A stretch of 64,000 nucleotides of DNA from Oxytricha trifallax (lineage: Eukaryota > Ciliophora > Spirotrichea > Sporadotrichida > Oxytrichidae), in the NCBI GenBank assembly GCA_000711775.1, contig ARYC01001540.1:1-64000 (forward strand), given 5' to 3'. Numbering within the stretch: position 1 is the stretch's first letter; each line of letters opens with the position of its first letter. A program made the position numbers and the translations under genes. This document shows positions 35,286 to 45,856 of this stretch, piece by piece. The notes below the pieces were generated by a model that was given only the letters and a program-made list of their open reading frames with translations, was not told the DNA's origin and made no database searches.

Positions 35286-35768
35286 ATGGATGACTGTACT
35301 GCGGATAACCATTACACAAACATTATCGATATAAGAAGTGATGCTGTTATCTTGCCAGTACAAATACTCATTAGCTTTGCTTAGTATGAAAAACTTATCC
35401 TTAAGTTTGAATTATAAAAATAGCAAATGTTACAGTTTTAAAAAATCTTAACCAAATAAGCATGTGAAGATGTTAGCTTCACACCGAGCAACCTTTAAGA
35501 TGAGATAAGTATGCAGTTTTACTATTATAATTTGGAGTTTTAGAGCAGAGAATAGAAGAATAATGTCTCTTTATAGATTGGAATTAATACGTCAATGTCT
35601 TAGTCATATGTTGATTATGATAGTAATTTGATTTACAACTTTACTTTTTTTATCTGGATATTCCCAACTGTTTTTAATGATGCCCCTACTTTCAAGTAAT
35701 TAATCAAAGGACTTCATTTGGATCTGGTTTCATTGATTCAGTCAAATTCAATTAGGAAATTTGATTGA
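35286..35768 (+). CDS. Hypothetical ORF, 160 codons, uninterrupted
   Basis: ATG 35286 to TGA 35766-35768, MDDCTADNHYTNIIDIRSDA..., uninterrupted when TAA/TAG are Gln. Composition is protein-like and higher in GC than the flanks. It contains SQSYVDYDSNLIYNFTFFIW and a Gln-rich helix (FELQKQQMLQFQKIL). No family is recognised. It may be an intact germline ORF or one macronuclear-destined segment of a larger gene, since no splice sites or neighbouring exons were seen. Roughly one chance frame in twenty reaches this length here. Confidence 0.4.
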
Positions 35769-36349
35769 TATAATCTTAACTAATAGCTACATAAAATTAT
35801 TAATTCTTCAAATTAATATTGATAAACAAAATAAATCATATTTTAAAAAGCAACTTAGATTTTTAAAAACTAAGTCTTAGATGACAAATTGACACTATAC
35901 TTGTCAATTTTATAATAAAATAGAAAATATAATCAAAATTGCTATAGAGCAAAAATCCATGTAACTTTTTTTCTAAACAATCAACTTATACATATAATTG
36001 AAATTAAAGTTCATCATATAATATGTATTTTATTATTTATTTTGTTTGACCAGATAAATTACATTTCTTGTATGATATCTTACTAAATAAAAAAATAATT
36101 AAATATCATTTGGAATTAAAATCAAATTATTGGCTCTTCTTTGCATAACAATCAAATCATAATTATTGAATTAATAAAAATAAATTAAAATTTTTATTTT
36201 TAAAATCATTAAAAATATTTAAATTTTTATTAATTCATAAATAAATTATTTACAACATAACTTGATTAAATATATTATATTTTTCATGATTCCGTTGATT
36301 TAATTAAAAAATTTAATTTAATAATTAATTACATACTTTAATAACACAT
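35769..36349. other. AT-rich, no gene recognised
   Basis: Nothing supportable seen. Confidence 0.5.
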
Positions 36350-37086
36350 TCATCGAAGCTAGTTCCCAATCGTCGTCCATCCTATTCTTATGTTATACTT
36401 TCTTCCAATTATTTCTAAGAAAGGGTCGTTAGGGACAAGTTTTTCCGCTATCTTATATAGTTCTTCGGGGTTCTATGAAGCTTCTCTCATTTCTTCGACT
36501 ATAACATTCAGGCTTGATTTGAATTTCCCAAACTACTTTACATCTTCATATCGGCCTTTTACTCCAACCATGCTGAATGTATTTACCCTATCCCTTGAAG
36601 ACTGTTCCTCTCTTAGTTAGTTTAACTCACACTATTGTCTCTACCCATCGAAAGCCATGCTTTTTAAAAAATGATAGCGCTGACTCTGGTTTAGAGTTGG
36701 TAACCCACATAAATAGAAAACCCTCCTCTTGAACTAGCTCAATAGGTATTTCTTTGATTTATTTATCTGTAAGTGTGTCGTACTTTAGAGGCAAGCATGT
36801 CCTATCCCATGGCGCGTCCATAATTACTGTTCTAAAGAGATTTCCATCTTTAGCCAGCTATGTTCCTATGAAGCTCCTCCCATACCTCCCTAACTCTTAC
36901 ATCGCACTCAACTATCACTGGATCGTTTATCAGATGTGTGGGTTTTAAATCATGATTGGCTAACTTTCTCAATTCTTTTTACAGTCTGTTTCTATGAAAA
37001 TCTTGGCATTTTTTTCTGTGAACATGGAGACTTTGACGGGTACTGTATCGATAGTTGCACTCCTCACACTCAAATGCTTTGCTCAT
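36350..37086 (-). pseudogene. C2H2 finger plus MT-A70 N6-adenine methyltransferase gene, broken
   Basis: From ATG 37086 (MSKAFECEECNYRYSTRQSL) a C2H2-like finger is followed by a full MT-A70 domain: VIMDAPWDR (catalytic DPPW read as DAPW), FLFMWVTNSKPESALSFFKKHGF, RWVETIV-TGA-VK where the family has WVK, MVGVKGRYED (family: GVKG), LNVIVEEMREASQNPEELY, LVPNDPFLEIIGRKYNIRIGW, and IGNQL before TGA 36350-36352. The family transfers methyl groups from S-adenosylmethionine to adenine N6 in RNA or DNA. Ciliate members include the MTA1/MTA9 DNA methyltransferases. One shift lies before the DAPW segment, one before MVGVKG, and one TGA replaces Trp. DAPW also departs from DPPW. It lies beside a telomere-like tract and next to element C. 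Confidence 0.85.
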
Positions 37087-37353
37087 TTATTTTTTTATTT
37101 TTTCTTGGCGATGGTTTCTGCTGTAGTATTGGTAAATTGCATGCATTCTTGTTCCTCTAGTAATCACAGTTTTCAACAGGGCAAAAGTAGAGTGGTTTTT
37201 ATAGCTATTCTATTTTTTATTTCTATTCTCATTTTTACAAATGACAATTAAGTCTTTAAATTTCATCATGGGGTTGAATATTCAATTTGAGTGTAAGAAT
37301 GATGACAGAATGTCAGAATGATGACACTAATTCAATCTAGAAAATATTTTGAC

Positions 37354-37370
37354 GGGGTTCTGGGGTTTTG
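37354..37370. repeat. Telomere-like TBE-type terminus, G-rich side facing right
   Basis: GGGGTTCTGGGGTTTTG differs at one base from the TBE end. In this orientation it would be the right end of an element lying to its left, that is, on the side of the methyltransferase gene. No matching left end was found. Confidence 0.55.
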
Positions 37371-37522
37371 GTTTTCATTTCACTAAATCATTATAAATAT
37401 GCTTAAAATTATAATTATGAGTAATTATTATTATATATTTATGTTTTCGACTGAAGTAATTAGCTTCATTATTACCTGTAGATTTTTTTAACTTAAAATC
37501 ACAAACAACTTTCCTAAAACTC

Positions 37523-38508
37523 ATGAGCTATAGAGCTATAGCAAAAATTTCAAAAGTATTCTATTTTCATGTAAAGAGGATATGTGATGAGTATCTAAAG
37601 CTGATAAACTCATAAAATAATAGGAATTTAAAAAGCGCAGCTATTTACTAAAACATAAAGCACTTTAATGACTGAAAAATTAAGATGAAAGAGCTATGAT
37701 GATGATTTTAAAAATTACGTAACAAACTAAAGCACTTTAAAGAACTAAGCAGGGTACACTTTAGCTGAAGATGTAAACTATTGCATCGAAGATTTCCTAA
37801 CATTCGTTTGTCTAAATCTTCACTTTGAAATCTTTACAAAAATTACAATATTAAAAGAAAAAATGTCAAGTCTATTAAATAGCCTCCAATAAAATAGAAA
37901 GCCAAAAGACAGGAAGTCTTGCTTGAACTATAATAAGGAATTAAATATTTTCAATAATAAGAGTACGCAATAGTTTTTATAGATGAAGTTATGTCCTCAT
38001 ACTAAACGATAATGAGGAAAGAGTACTCAAACAAGGGTTAAAATATAAGTCACCCAATGAAGACAACGTATAATAAAACTATAGCAGTTATCGCTGCTAT
38101 CTCTTCCACTTTTGGTTCACTTCACTTTAAGTAATATGAGTCGTCTGTTAATTCTGAAATTTTATTGGATTTTGTGGAGAACTGCTTGACCTTGCTGGAG
38201 AGAGAAAGTTCGTTATAGTAATGGACAACTTAAGAATTCATCACAGTAAATTAGTTCGAGCATTTACTTCATAGAATTAGATTCAAATACTATTCACTCC
38301 ATCCTATTTTCCAGAGGCCAACCCTATAGAAGATTACTTCAGTGTTATTAAAAATAAGTTTAAACTTATAAAGCTGAACAAGACTGTCAATTAAGCAAAA
38401 ATAGATTGCACTGATATATTTAGGAAATTTTTTTGTGAGAGTGATCAAAACACAATTAAATAAATTTGTGTTAAGGGCATTAATAGAGTGAATAATTTAA
38501 GCATTTGA
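37523..38508 (+). pseudogene. DDE transposase of element C
   Basis: N-terminal HTH-like part from 37523 (MSYRAIAKISKVFYFHVKRI). After frame changes the C-terminal core reads KFVIVMDNLRIHHSKLVR (catalytic Asp) and TPSYFPEANPIEDYFSVIK (catalytic Glu in the NPIEDYF position), then ends at TGA 38506-38508. The first Asp lies in the damaged middle near 37.98 kb (VFIDEVMS-like). It belongs to the IS630/Tc1 group like the TBE 42K protein. The gene is convergent with 22K and effectively abuts it. Confidence 0.8.
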
Positions 38509-38769
38509 TTTTTTTATTAATTAAGATTTATTAAGTCCCTCTTTATGTAACCATCATACTTGCCTTATTCGATGAGGCACCCTCTGAACTTTTGTTTGCA
38601 TTTTTCATTTTGGTGTCTCCCATTCTCTGATTCATTGCTGATTACCCACCATCCTTAAACCTTTTTAGACTTGTCGCGATGGGTTGCTGCTCCTTTGCTT
38701 TTCTTGGTCCAACCACTTTGCTGCTCTCTTTTAATAAGTGGATAGTCTTCCCTGGAGATTCTATACTTT

Positions 38770-38794
38770 CTTTAATCACCTTGTGAATAATTAC
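38770..38794 (-). other. Mini-intron 2 of element C 22K gene (25 nt)
   Basis: GTAATTATTC...GATTAAAG in gene orientation, phase 1 after Ser of HPFVS; same site as TBE intron 2. Confidence 0.65.
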
Positions 38795-39183
38795 AAGAAA
38801 CAAAAGGATGTTGCAAAAGCTTCTTGTGCCACTAATCTGAGATTAGAATATAGTTCTTTTTTTCTTTGTTTTTAACTTAATTGAACCTTAGGTCTAAGGC
38901 GTGCTTGACAACTTTAATGGTATACTCAGGTTAAATTGTGTTGAGCACATTGAAAAGTATTGTCTATCGATAGTCTTCTTTTTTCTGAGGTTATTGGGGA
39001 GGTAAAGATGGACCTCAGATTCACCTTTGATTTTTTCTAGGAAATTTTTGACTACTAGTTCCCCGAACTTGGGAACTTTGATAATCTTCATTTGATCATT
39101 TGTCAAAACTTTCTTCTCATCCTACAGAATTTATCTAAGGTAGTCTTTGTTGATGCACTAAATAGGTGGAAGGTACAGGTTCA

Positions 39184-39217
39184 CTTCAAAAATATATTTT
39201 AAAACAATAAATATTAC
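39184..39217 (-). other. Mini-intron 1 of element C 22K gene (34 nt)
   Basis: GTAATATTTA...TTTTTGAAG in gene orientation, phase 1, joining FTEI to LNLYLPP; 34 is not a multiple of three, so splicing is needed to keep the frame. Confidence 0.75.
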
Positions 39218-39839
39218 ATATTTCAGTAAAGTATTTGTAGAGAACTCTTTTAGATCTGAATTTAGCCGATAATTCACTCAATGTGATTTTCAGGTGTTCT
39301 TGACCTACAACTTCAATTTACTGTGACAAATAATTGAAAGTTCTTCTTTTTATAGCTGTTTCCATAGACTCTGATTTCTTAATTAAAATTTTAATTATTT
39401 AATATTAAATTAAGGTTTTATATAGTTAATGGGAGTGCTTGAGCCTTTTGCAAAACTTGTGATTATAGATTTCTTAACATGTGATTGAGAAGTTTTTGTA
39501 TGATTTTCTCTGATTAATCACAAAAAATCACAGAAATTTGATAAATTATTTTAAAGAGATTTTCTTATCCCTATACAATAAACGTTGAAGGGATAAACTA
39601 TTTGGGGTAAGAAAAAAATTTTATAATTTTGCACATAGGACGGAGAAGTCCCAAAGAAATTTTTTTTCATTAAAATAACAATGGTTCATCATATTTTAAC
39701 TTGATTAATGTTAGTGAAGCAAACTATTAATTAATTATAAATTCAAATTTTAATAGAAAAGCCCACTTTTTACTTTCAACGGTAAGCTCAGGTTAGACTT
39801 TAAGCTGAAGATAATTTAAAGAATTAATCAATTTATAAT

Positions 39840-42416
39840 AGTTAAGGAGAGTCTTCAAGGAGATGGTGAATCTTCATAAGAAGAGATGCACGAAGATGAT
39901 GGCTCATGGGTGGAGGAGAGTAGTAACGAAATACCTAAAATATGAGTTTAAAAAATGAAGCAAAATTTAATCTCATAAAACCAATCTCTCTCAATCGAAT
40001 AGGTGCAGTTGCTTAAACAACTAACTCATAATTTCACAAAGACCTATTTACAGGTCAAAGAATCTATAGACAGGGAGGTAGTTCTTTTACACAAGCGTTA
40101 AAAGAATTAATTCAAAACACAATAAGAGCTCAGCGTCAAAAGCTTAAACGATCCCTGAAATTTAAAAATAAAAATGATAATATTAATATTTCCTCAAAAA
40201 ATATTTTGAACAAAAGATTAAAACTCACCCCAATTGATTTTATCCAGAATGTTGACTCAAGTAAGGTCTTTATGTAGAAAACAAGCCCTAATCCGAGATG
40301 CAATGGAGGCAATCAAAGGGTCGCAGCCGGCTTGATACACAGATTTTAATTGCTTACTCCTGAACTCCATACATTTATAGTTCAGAGTGTCTCACACTCA
40401 CTTTAATGCAGTAGCTATGAATTCGATAAAGCAGTAAGTATTGAAGCAAGCAATTAAATTTGCGAAATCAATAAACTGATTGAAAAGCGTCATTATTCTG
40501 ACAAATGCAGCCAGAAGTCGTGATTAAGTTGAATATCATTCTAGCCACTAACACCCAACTTATAAGTTTGAAGTAGGACTGCTAATCAAAAAATTTCTTC
40601 CTTTCATTTAGGAGACTAATTTCAAAACTTTCAACACATCAAGCGATAACAATGTTTTAACAACAATGCTGGACTCGATGGTGCTTTAGTTTCAAGATTT
40701 GAAAATGGAACTACCAAAATCACTGGTTTAACTTGCTCTTCTTCTCAAGCCTAACGCACTTAGTGATTTGAAGGAGACAAAATTAAAAAAAAATCCTTAC
40801 TCGTGGCTTGAAAGAAGCAGCTCACATCGATAAAGTGGCCTAAATTATAACAGAGCACCCAGTGACTTTTCTATGGAATGAGTTATTGAAAAAATTATTA
40901 AACTATGAAGAGGATGATTAAGTCATGATCTGCTGAGTTTTAACTAAAGTAAAGGTGTTAAAAGATGAGGGAGTTTAGCTAGACTCACTACTATCACTTT
41001 GCCATTAAAGAAAATTAATCCTAGAATTCATAATGAGCACAGACTTGTTGCATTATGATATTTCTAAACTAATATAAATTTGTGACAATCTAAAGACATA
41101 GCCTTCTGCTACAATTCTGAGCTGCATAAAAATTTAAAATAAGAAAGTCATCGGAACTATCTAAAAGTCGATTGTAAACGGAGAGTAAAGATAATAGCAC
41201 ATGACAGAGCAGGACTTCTAACAAAAATTATAAATTATGTTGAGAAATTAAAAATTAAAAATCCTCAAAAATTGGAAAACTTCAACAAAAGTTCCCTAAA
41301 GCTCTCTGAAGAATCTGAATACTATATACACAGCTATTATCAGGCGATGGTTGCTGCTGTGATTGCAAGCAGTGATGAGAGGATTACAGTAATTGAAATG
41401 CTGACTGGCTCAGGGAAAACCTGGGTCTAAGCCTTACTCTATGGACTATCAAGACTCTGGCCAAAATATCACAATAGTGGAACCCAACACAGTGCTTGTT
41501 AAGCAGATTGATTAAAAAATAGAATTACTTTTTGATAAACTCCGAGTTATTGACAAAGATGCATATTATAAGCATTAAATTGGAGAGTAAGTATTTATAA
41601 TTGATGAGTATGACACGATAATTGAAAGCAGATCTTTTTATTCCTTAGGGAGTTAATTACAGGTTTATGGAGCTTTGTAAGTGTTCTATCGCCAGATTCT
41701 ACTTGAAGTTTTCGAATTGCCTATCAATTGATTTTCTATCAGAAAGAGAAGCTTCTAATTCTTATACTGACTCAGAAAGTGTTCAATTATTTGCCTATCA
41801 AGAACTTAGGTATTCAAGACGAACTGTAAAAGTTGTTGATCGACATAAATTTGATTCACCACTAGTTATAGTTTATGACAAGAAGAGAAAGCATGCTATA
41901 GACCAACTCTCCTCAATCAATCAAGAAGTTCCAACATATAGCAATTTTGATTATGAGAACCTCTAGCTTATCTAGAATAAAGACAGAGCCATTTTATGTC
42001 TTATGGTTGAGCATAGCGTCGGAGTTGACTCAAAATTCTTAGTAGACGCAATTGTGATTGTAAAAGCTGAAATAAAATCGGAAGCTCAATTGACCTAAAT
42101 GCTCGGGAGAGGAGATAGAAGCTTTGGCGTTTCCAGAGGAATTGTTATCGACACGATCTCAGAAAGCTAAGCACACTTTTGGGCAAGATTAAGAAGCATT
42201 TAACCTTCAATGCTCAAAGAGATACTTATGGTAATTAAGTTAGTTTGGAGAAGAAGGAATAATAGCAGACTCAGTGAATTCATAGAAAATGCTCAGCAAT
42301 CAAATGACAAAATTTTGAGCCTTAAAGACTTAGAAACAGTAGTAGGGACAAAGTTCAACCAGATATTGGTTCAAGGTGTAGAGCTTTAACACAAAAAAGC
42401 ATGTTATTTTCTATGA
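39840..42416 (+). pseudogene. SF2 (SecA-like) helicase gene of element C, frameshifted
   Basis: An acidic N-terminus (SSQEEMHEDDGSWVEESS) is followed by long helical stretches. Then come helicase motifs: Walker A EMLTGSGKTWV near 41395, motif Ia ITIVEPNTVLVKQI near 41470, Walker B FIIDEYDTIIES near 41600, motif V HSVGVDSKFLVDAIVIVKAE near 42010, and motif VI AQLTQMLGRGDRSFG near 42090. It ends at TGA 42414-42416 after about 850 residues. DEYD at motif II and the spacing resemble the element B protein, where SecA-like motif V/VI are clearer. At least four shifts and a TGA near 39934 break the frame. The ATP-dependent nucleic-acid helicase role is inferred from motifs. It sits where TBEs carry 57K. 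Confidence 0.8.
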
Positions 42417-42989
42417 TGCTTAAGATTAATTTATTGCATAGTCTCACTTTAGTTTTTGTTATTAATTATTAAATTAAATTTTTAAATTAAATCTACAGAT
42501 TTTTAAAGTGTATAATCAACTTTAATGATTAAATTAGATATATTTAACTATCATAGATTCAAATATAATTCTTAAATAAAAAACTTAAAGGAAACCTTTT
42601 TAATAATAAAAAATCCAATACCAATCATGTCAGACCTTCCCTAGAATATGAGAAAAGACGTATAAAAATAGTTGATACGCAGGACAGTAGTCAAAGTAGA
42701 AATTAAGGTTTTCTGAAAACTTTTCCCTATCACTAAAAACCATGCCAAACACTCTTCCCTTAGCTGACAAGGCAGTTATCTATAATTTTATTTATTTATT
42801 GGAGTAAAGATTAAGAAGATCAGTATTACCATTTTATATGATTAGGCTGTTCTGCTTATGTATATATATCATTTATTTCTTTAAATTAATTCAGTTTTAA
42901 AAGTTTCCCAATATAGTGTTATTTTTTTGGACCTTTGATAAAATGTATTATTAATATATACTTAAGCAATTGTAATCATCACTTTTATA
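42417..42989. other. AT-rich, no gene recognised
   Basis: Nothing supportable seen. Confidence 0.5.
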
Positions 42990-43385
42990 TATGTTCAATA
43001 TGCAGTTCTTAATTATTATTTATATCATAGATAATTCCTTCAAATATCTTTATAGGGTTTTAGCTTAGATTAGGTCAAGGTATCTGATATTATTGCTTAT
43101 TGAAAAAGCTCTCAATAATGAATTCTTAAAGTCTGTTGTCTACTCTTTTTTCATCATTAATAATTAGATTATAATCATAGAAATGTTTTATTATGGTATT
43201 AATATCGTCTATATTCTCTTTTAGACCAAAGATTGTGCTATCTTGTTTTTATACACTTTAATAATATTTCTAATCTTGAACTTGGAGTTAACTACAAATT
43301 TTCTGATGGCGTTATTTAACTGTAGCTTAAAATAGAATGGGGATGACTTCCCTCCTTGTGATACTCCTCTTCTCATTTTTTTCTT
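42990..43385 (-). pseudogene. LINE reverse transcriptase remnant
   Basis: The minus strand reads MRRGVSQGGKSSPFYFKLQL (RT motif B), NAIRKFVVNSKFKIRNIIKVY leading into a damaged YADD position, then IDDINTIIKHFYDYNLIIND. It aligns with the LINE at 32735-34332 (RGTPQGGKISPLLFVLVL, EHIFSFGLIIND). Only this palm/thumb fragment remains. Confidence 0.72.
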
Positions 43386-43841
43386 AATACTCAATAAGTA
43401 AAATCATATTAATTATTCAAACTGAGATGAGTATTTTGTAACTACCATTCTTAGGAAAGTAATTTTTTTAAAAATTCTGGTAAAAATTTAAAGTTAATAA
43501 AGTCAGATTTTTAATAATATGATAACGATCATAAATCATTGAAAATAAACTCTTGTAGATATATATTAAATAACTGAATTTTTTTATATTATCTGAAATT
43601 AAAGCTAAAATGGAATGTAGTATTTCAATGTATTTGAAAAATCTCTATTGAATTTCAACTCGAATAATCATATTTATTTGAATAAAAAAGATGAAATTTT
43701 TGAAAATTTTTATAGTAATCACTCTAATGAAACTCAAGAAATTTATTTTAGCAAGTAACGTTCAAATATAATTAAGTATTTCGAATTTTAGTTTGAGTAT
43801 TTTGCTTAAGAAAATGCTTCTTGTTTCAGAGTAGTTATTGC

Positions 43842-43900
<59 letters not shown>

Positions 43901-44081
43901 CAAACAAATAATCTCTTATATTTCTCAAGTTTTAAACTCTACGCTAAATCACAAATGATTTTGAAAGCTTGAATATAAAAGTTATAAAATTCAATAATAA
44001 AATAGACTTATTATTCATAAACTAAGTCAATCTAAAAATCCTTCTTTTTATTTAGTGCTTAATTTTTTTTGGCATGAGATA
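43386..44081. repeat. AT-rich region with a (TA)n microsatellite at 43842-43895
   Basis: About 54 bp of almost pure TA, interrupted once by AAA. No gene recognised in the rest. Confidence 0.9.
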
Positions 44082-44384
44082 TCATTTTTATATATAAACT
44101 TAATCACCGTTATTTGATTTTATTTCCGATTGTTTTGTATTTTAGCAATAATATGATTTAATGTATATTTGGTAAGAAAAGGTAATTATCTGAATATCAG
44201 AGTCTAGCATTTAGAAAATTTGATCATTTTGACCTGTGTCATTTTCTTCACTTTCCGACACCGGACTTTCATAGATGTTAAATTCTTCAATATAAAGATT
44301 TGAATTAATGTGAAAATTATAAACGCTGAAGATTTTGGCTCCCTACATAATAGCAACTATAGACATCATATACGGCATTTTCAT
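44082..44384 (-). CDS. Hypothetical ORF, 100 codons
   Basis: ATG 44384 to TGA 44082-44084, uninterrupted. It starts MKMPYMMSIVAIMQGAKIFS and contains an acidic Ser-rich stretch (YESPVSESEENDTGQNDQIF). No family is recognised. Protein-like composition but short. Confidence 0.28.
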
Positions 44385-44649
44385 CGCTTCATACCTGATT
44401 TAATAATTAAAATGTTTAAATAGATCTTAAAGTGATAGTAAGAAACTTAAGGCAGAATAAAATTGAATGAAAATATATATATAATTAATGAATAAAAGAT
44501 AGAAGCCTAATTTTGATTGATAATTAAAATATTTAATAGCTCTATATATTTTATCGCCTTATCTTGAGAACATAATGGACAACATAATATAAAATCACAT
44601 TGAACATTTTCTGGCTATTTAAAAGTCAGGAATCGAATAAGGATATTTA

Positions 44650-44960
44650 AAACCTTGTATGAAAACTCGTTAAGGTACTTGTTTGCGAAGACAAATTTTA
44701 ATGTAATCCAAATTAATGGTGGATAATTTGTGAAAGACTACCTCTGACTCTGCAATGATTCACTTCTAGAAGCTATAAAGATATGTCCTTTAAACAAAAG
44801 CCTTTGAAACTTAGATCTGTGTAATTTCAACATTAATTTAGGTCATCGCAGGATGAAAAAGATAGTTGACAAGTATTAGTTTCCAAGAAAAGCTTTTCTT
44901 AAAGAAACTTTTCTTGCAACATCTCTTTAGATGTTTCGATTATAATATAAAAGTTTAATT
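44650..44960 (+). pseudogene. Possible leucine-rich-repeat gene remnant
   Basis: One plus frame with two TGAs reads CNDSLLEAIKICPLNKSL, NLDLCNFNINLGHRRMKKI and VDKYQFPRKAFLKETFL. The LxxLDLxxxxI pattern recalls LRR repeats, but only about one repeat is legible. Confidence 0.28.
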
Positions 44961-45731
44961 TCTAAACTTACGAATATTAAATTAGAAATTGTTTAATATA
45001 AATAAATAAATTAGGTAAGAATCACTCTTTCAAAAATCAGTTAAAATTCTTAAAATGAGTGATTTAACAATTAAAGTGATTGGGGAAAAATATATGCATA
45101 TATGATTATTATGTTAAAAAATAATTAAGTAAAATCAAGATTAATTAGTTTAATAAAATATTAAATAAATAGTTGAGTTAAACTTTGCAATATATCTCTA
45201 ATATAAAAGAAATTATTAAGTGGTGCTTTAAAATTATAATAATAATTTAGTGATCTTTATTTATAATAAGATCCCTTTAATATAAAATAAATATTATTAG
45301 TACTATCATTATTGTTAAAGTATAATTGATTTGGGAAAATTCAAAAATAAATAAATAACTGTATATATATAATTATAACTGCCACTAATTAAATCAGCTT
45401 TTAATTGTAATTTGATTTAGTGCACTTTTAATTTTAAAAATCTTTAATAATTATGACCAAATAGTACATTATACATTGTACAGTTTCATAGTATTTTCTA
45501 TTTAAAAATTAAGGCGTACTTTCAGAATTGTACAATCTACATTATACTGTTTCATAGTATTATATTTTTTTTAATATTAAAATTGTACAAATCTGTGCAT
45601 TGAGATTAATTAGAGTCATTATTATTATTATTATTTAATTATGCAAATGTATTATGAAAAGTGTAATCTCCCTAGTTTATTGACTGTATTGATCACTTTT
45701 TTACTTCGGGTCTGCTGTCATTCGTCTCCAC
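44961..45731. other. AT-rich flank of element B with TTGTACAAT-type motifs
   Basis: Two copies of a block with ACATTATAC and TGTTTCATAGTATT at about 45467 and 45539, plus AATTGTACAATC motifs. Similar TTGTACAATATACAATTGTA motifs occur just outside the other end of element B (56190-56310). Confidence 0.5.
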
Positions 45732-45856
45732 ATAAACCCCAATACGTATGTTCGCATGAGTTTGATAAGTGAATAAAAAGTTTTAAATGCATCAATAAAT
45801 AACGAAATTTAAAAGGACAGATTTTAACTTAATTTTAGGGAGCCGATCCAGAGAAT
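45732..45856. repeat. Element B left terminal inverted repeat
   Basis: Matches the reverse complement of 56025-56149 with a single difference (TTTTAGGG versus TTTGAGGG). Confidence 0.95.

Larger units (their letters stand above)
38510..39365 (-). pseudogene. 22K-like gene of element C with two mini-introns
   Basis: ATG 39365 (METAIKRRTFNYLSQQ) leads to FRSKRVLYKYFTE, then LNLYLPPIQCINKDYLRQIL, DEKKVLTNDQMKIIKVPKFG, LVVKNFLEKI, VHLYLPNNLRKKK, RQYFFNVLNTI and a basic C-terminal tail (VVGPRKAKEQQPIATSLKR). All of this aligns with TBE 22K. Removing a 34-nt intron (39184-39217) and a 25-nt intron (38770-38794) makes the frame continuous without TGA. This is therefore the best-preserved 22K copy and may be intact. 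The exact stop is uncertain because the frame runs open into the convergent transposase. Confidence 0.82.
37523..42416. mobile_element. Element C: TBE-superfamily transposon with helicase as third gene
   Basis: Transposase (plus), 22K (minus) and an SF2 helicase (plus) follow the TBE order, with the helicase replacing the zinc-finger/kinase gene. Terminal repeats were not recognised. Confidence 0.72.

Noticed and set aside
36390..37251. Plus-strand ORFs (four) as genes
   Set aside because: All are shadows of the MT-A70 gene on the minus strand.
43842..43895. (TA)n run as a telomere or origin
   Set aside because: Simple microsatellite; no accompanying motif.
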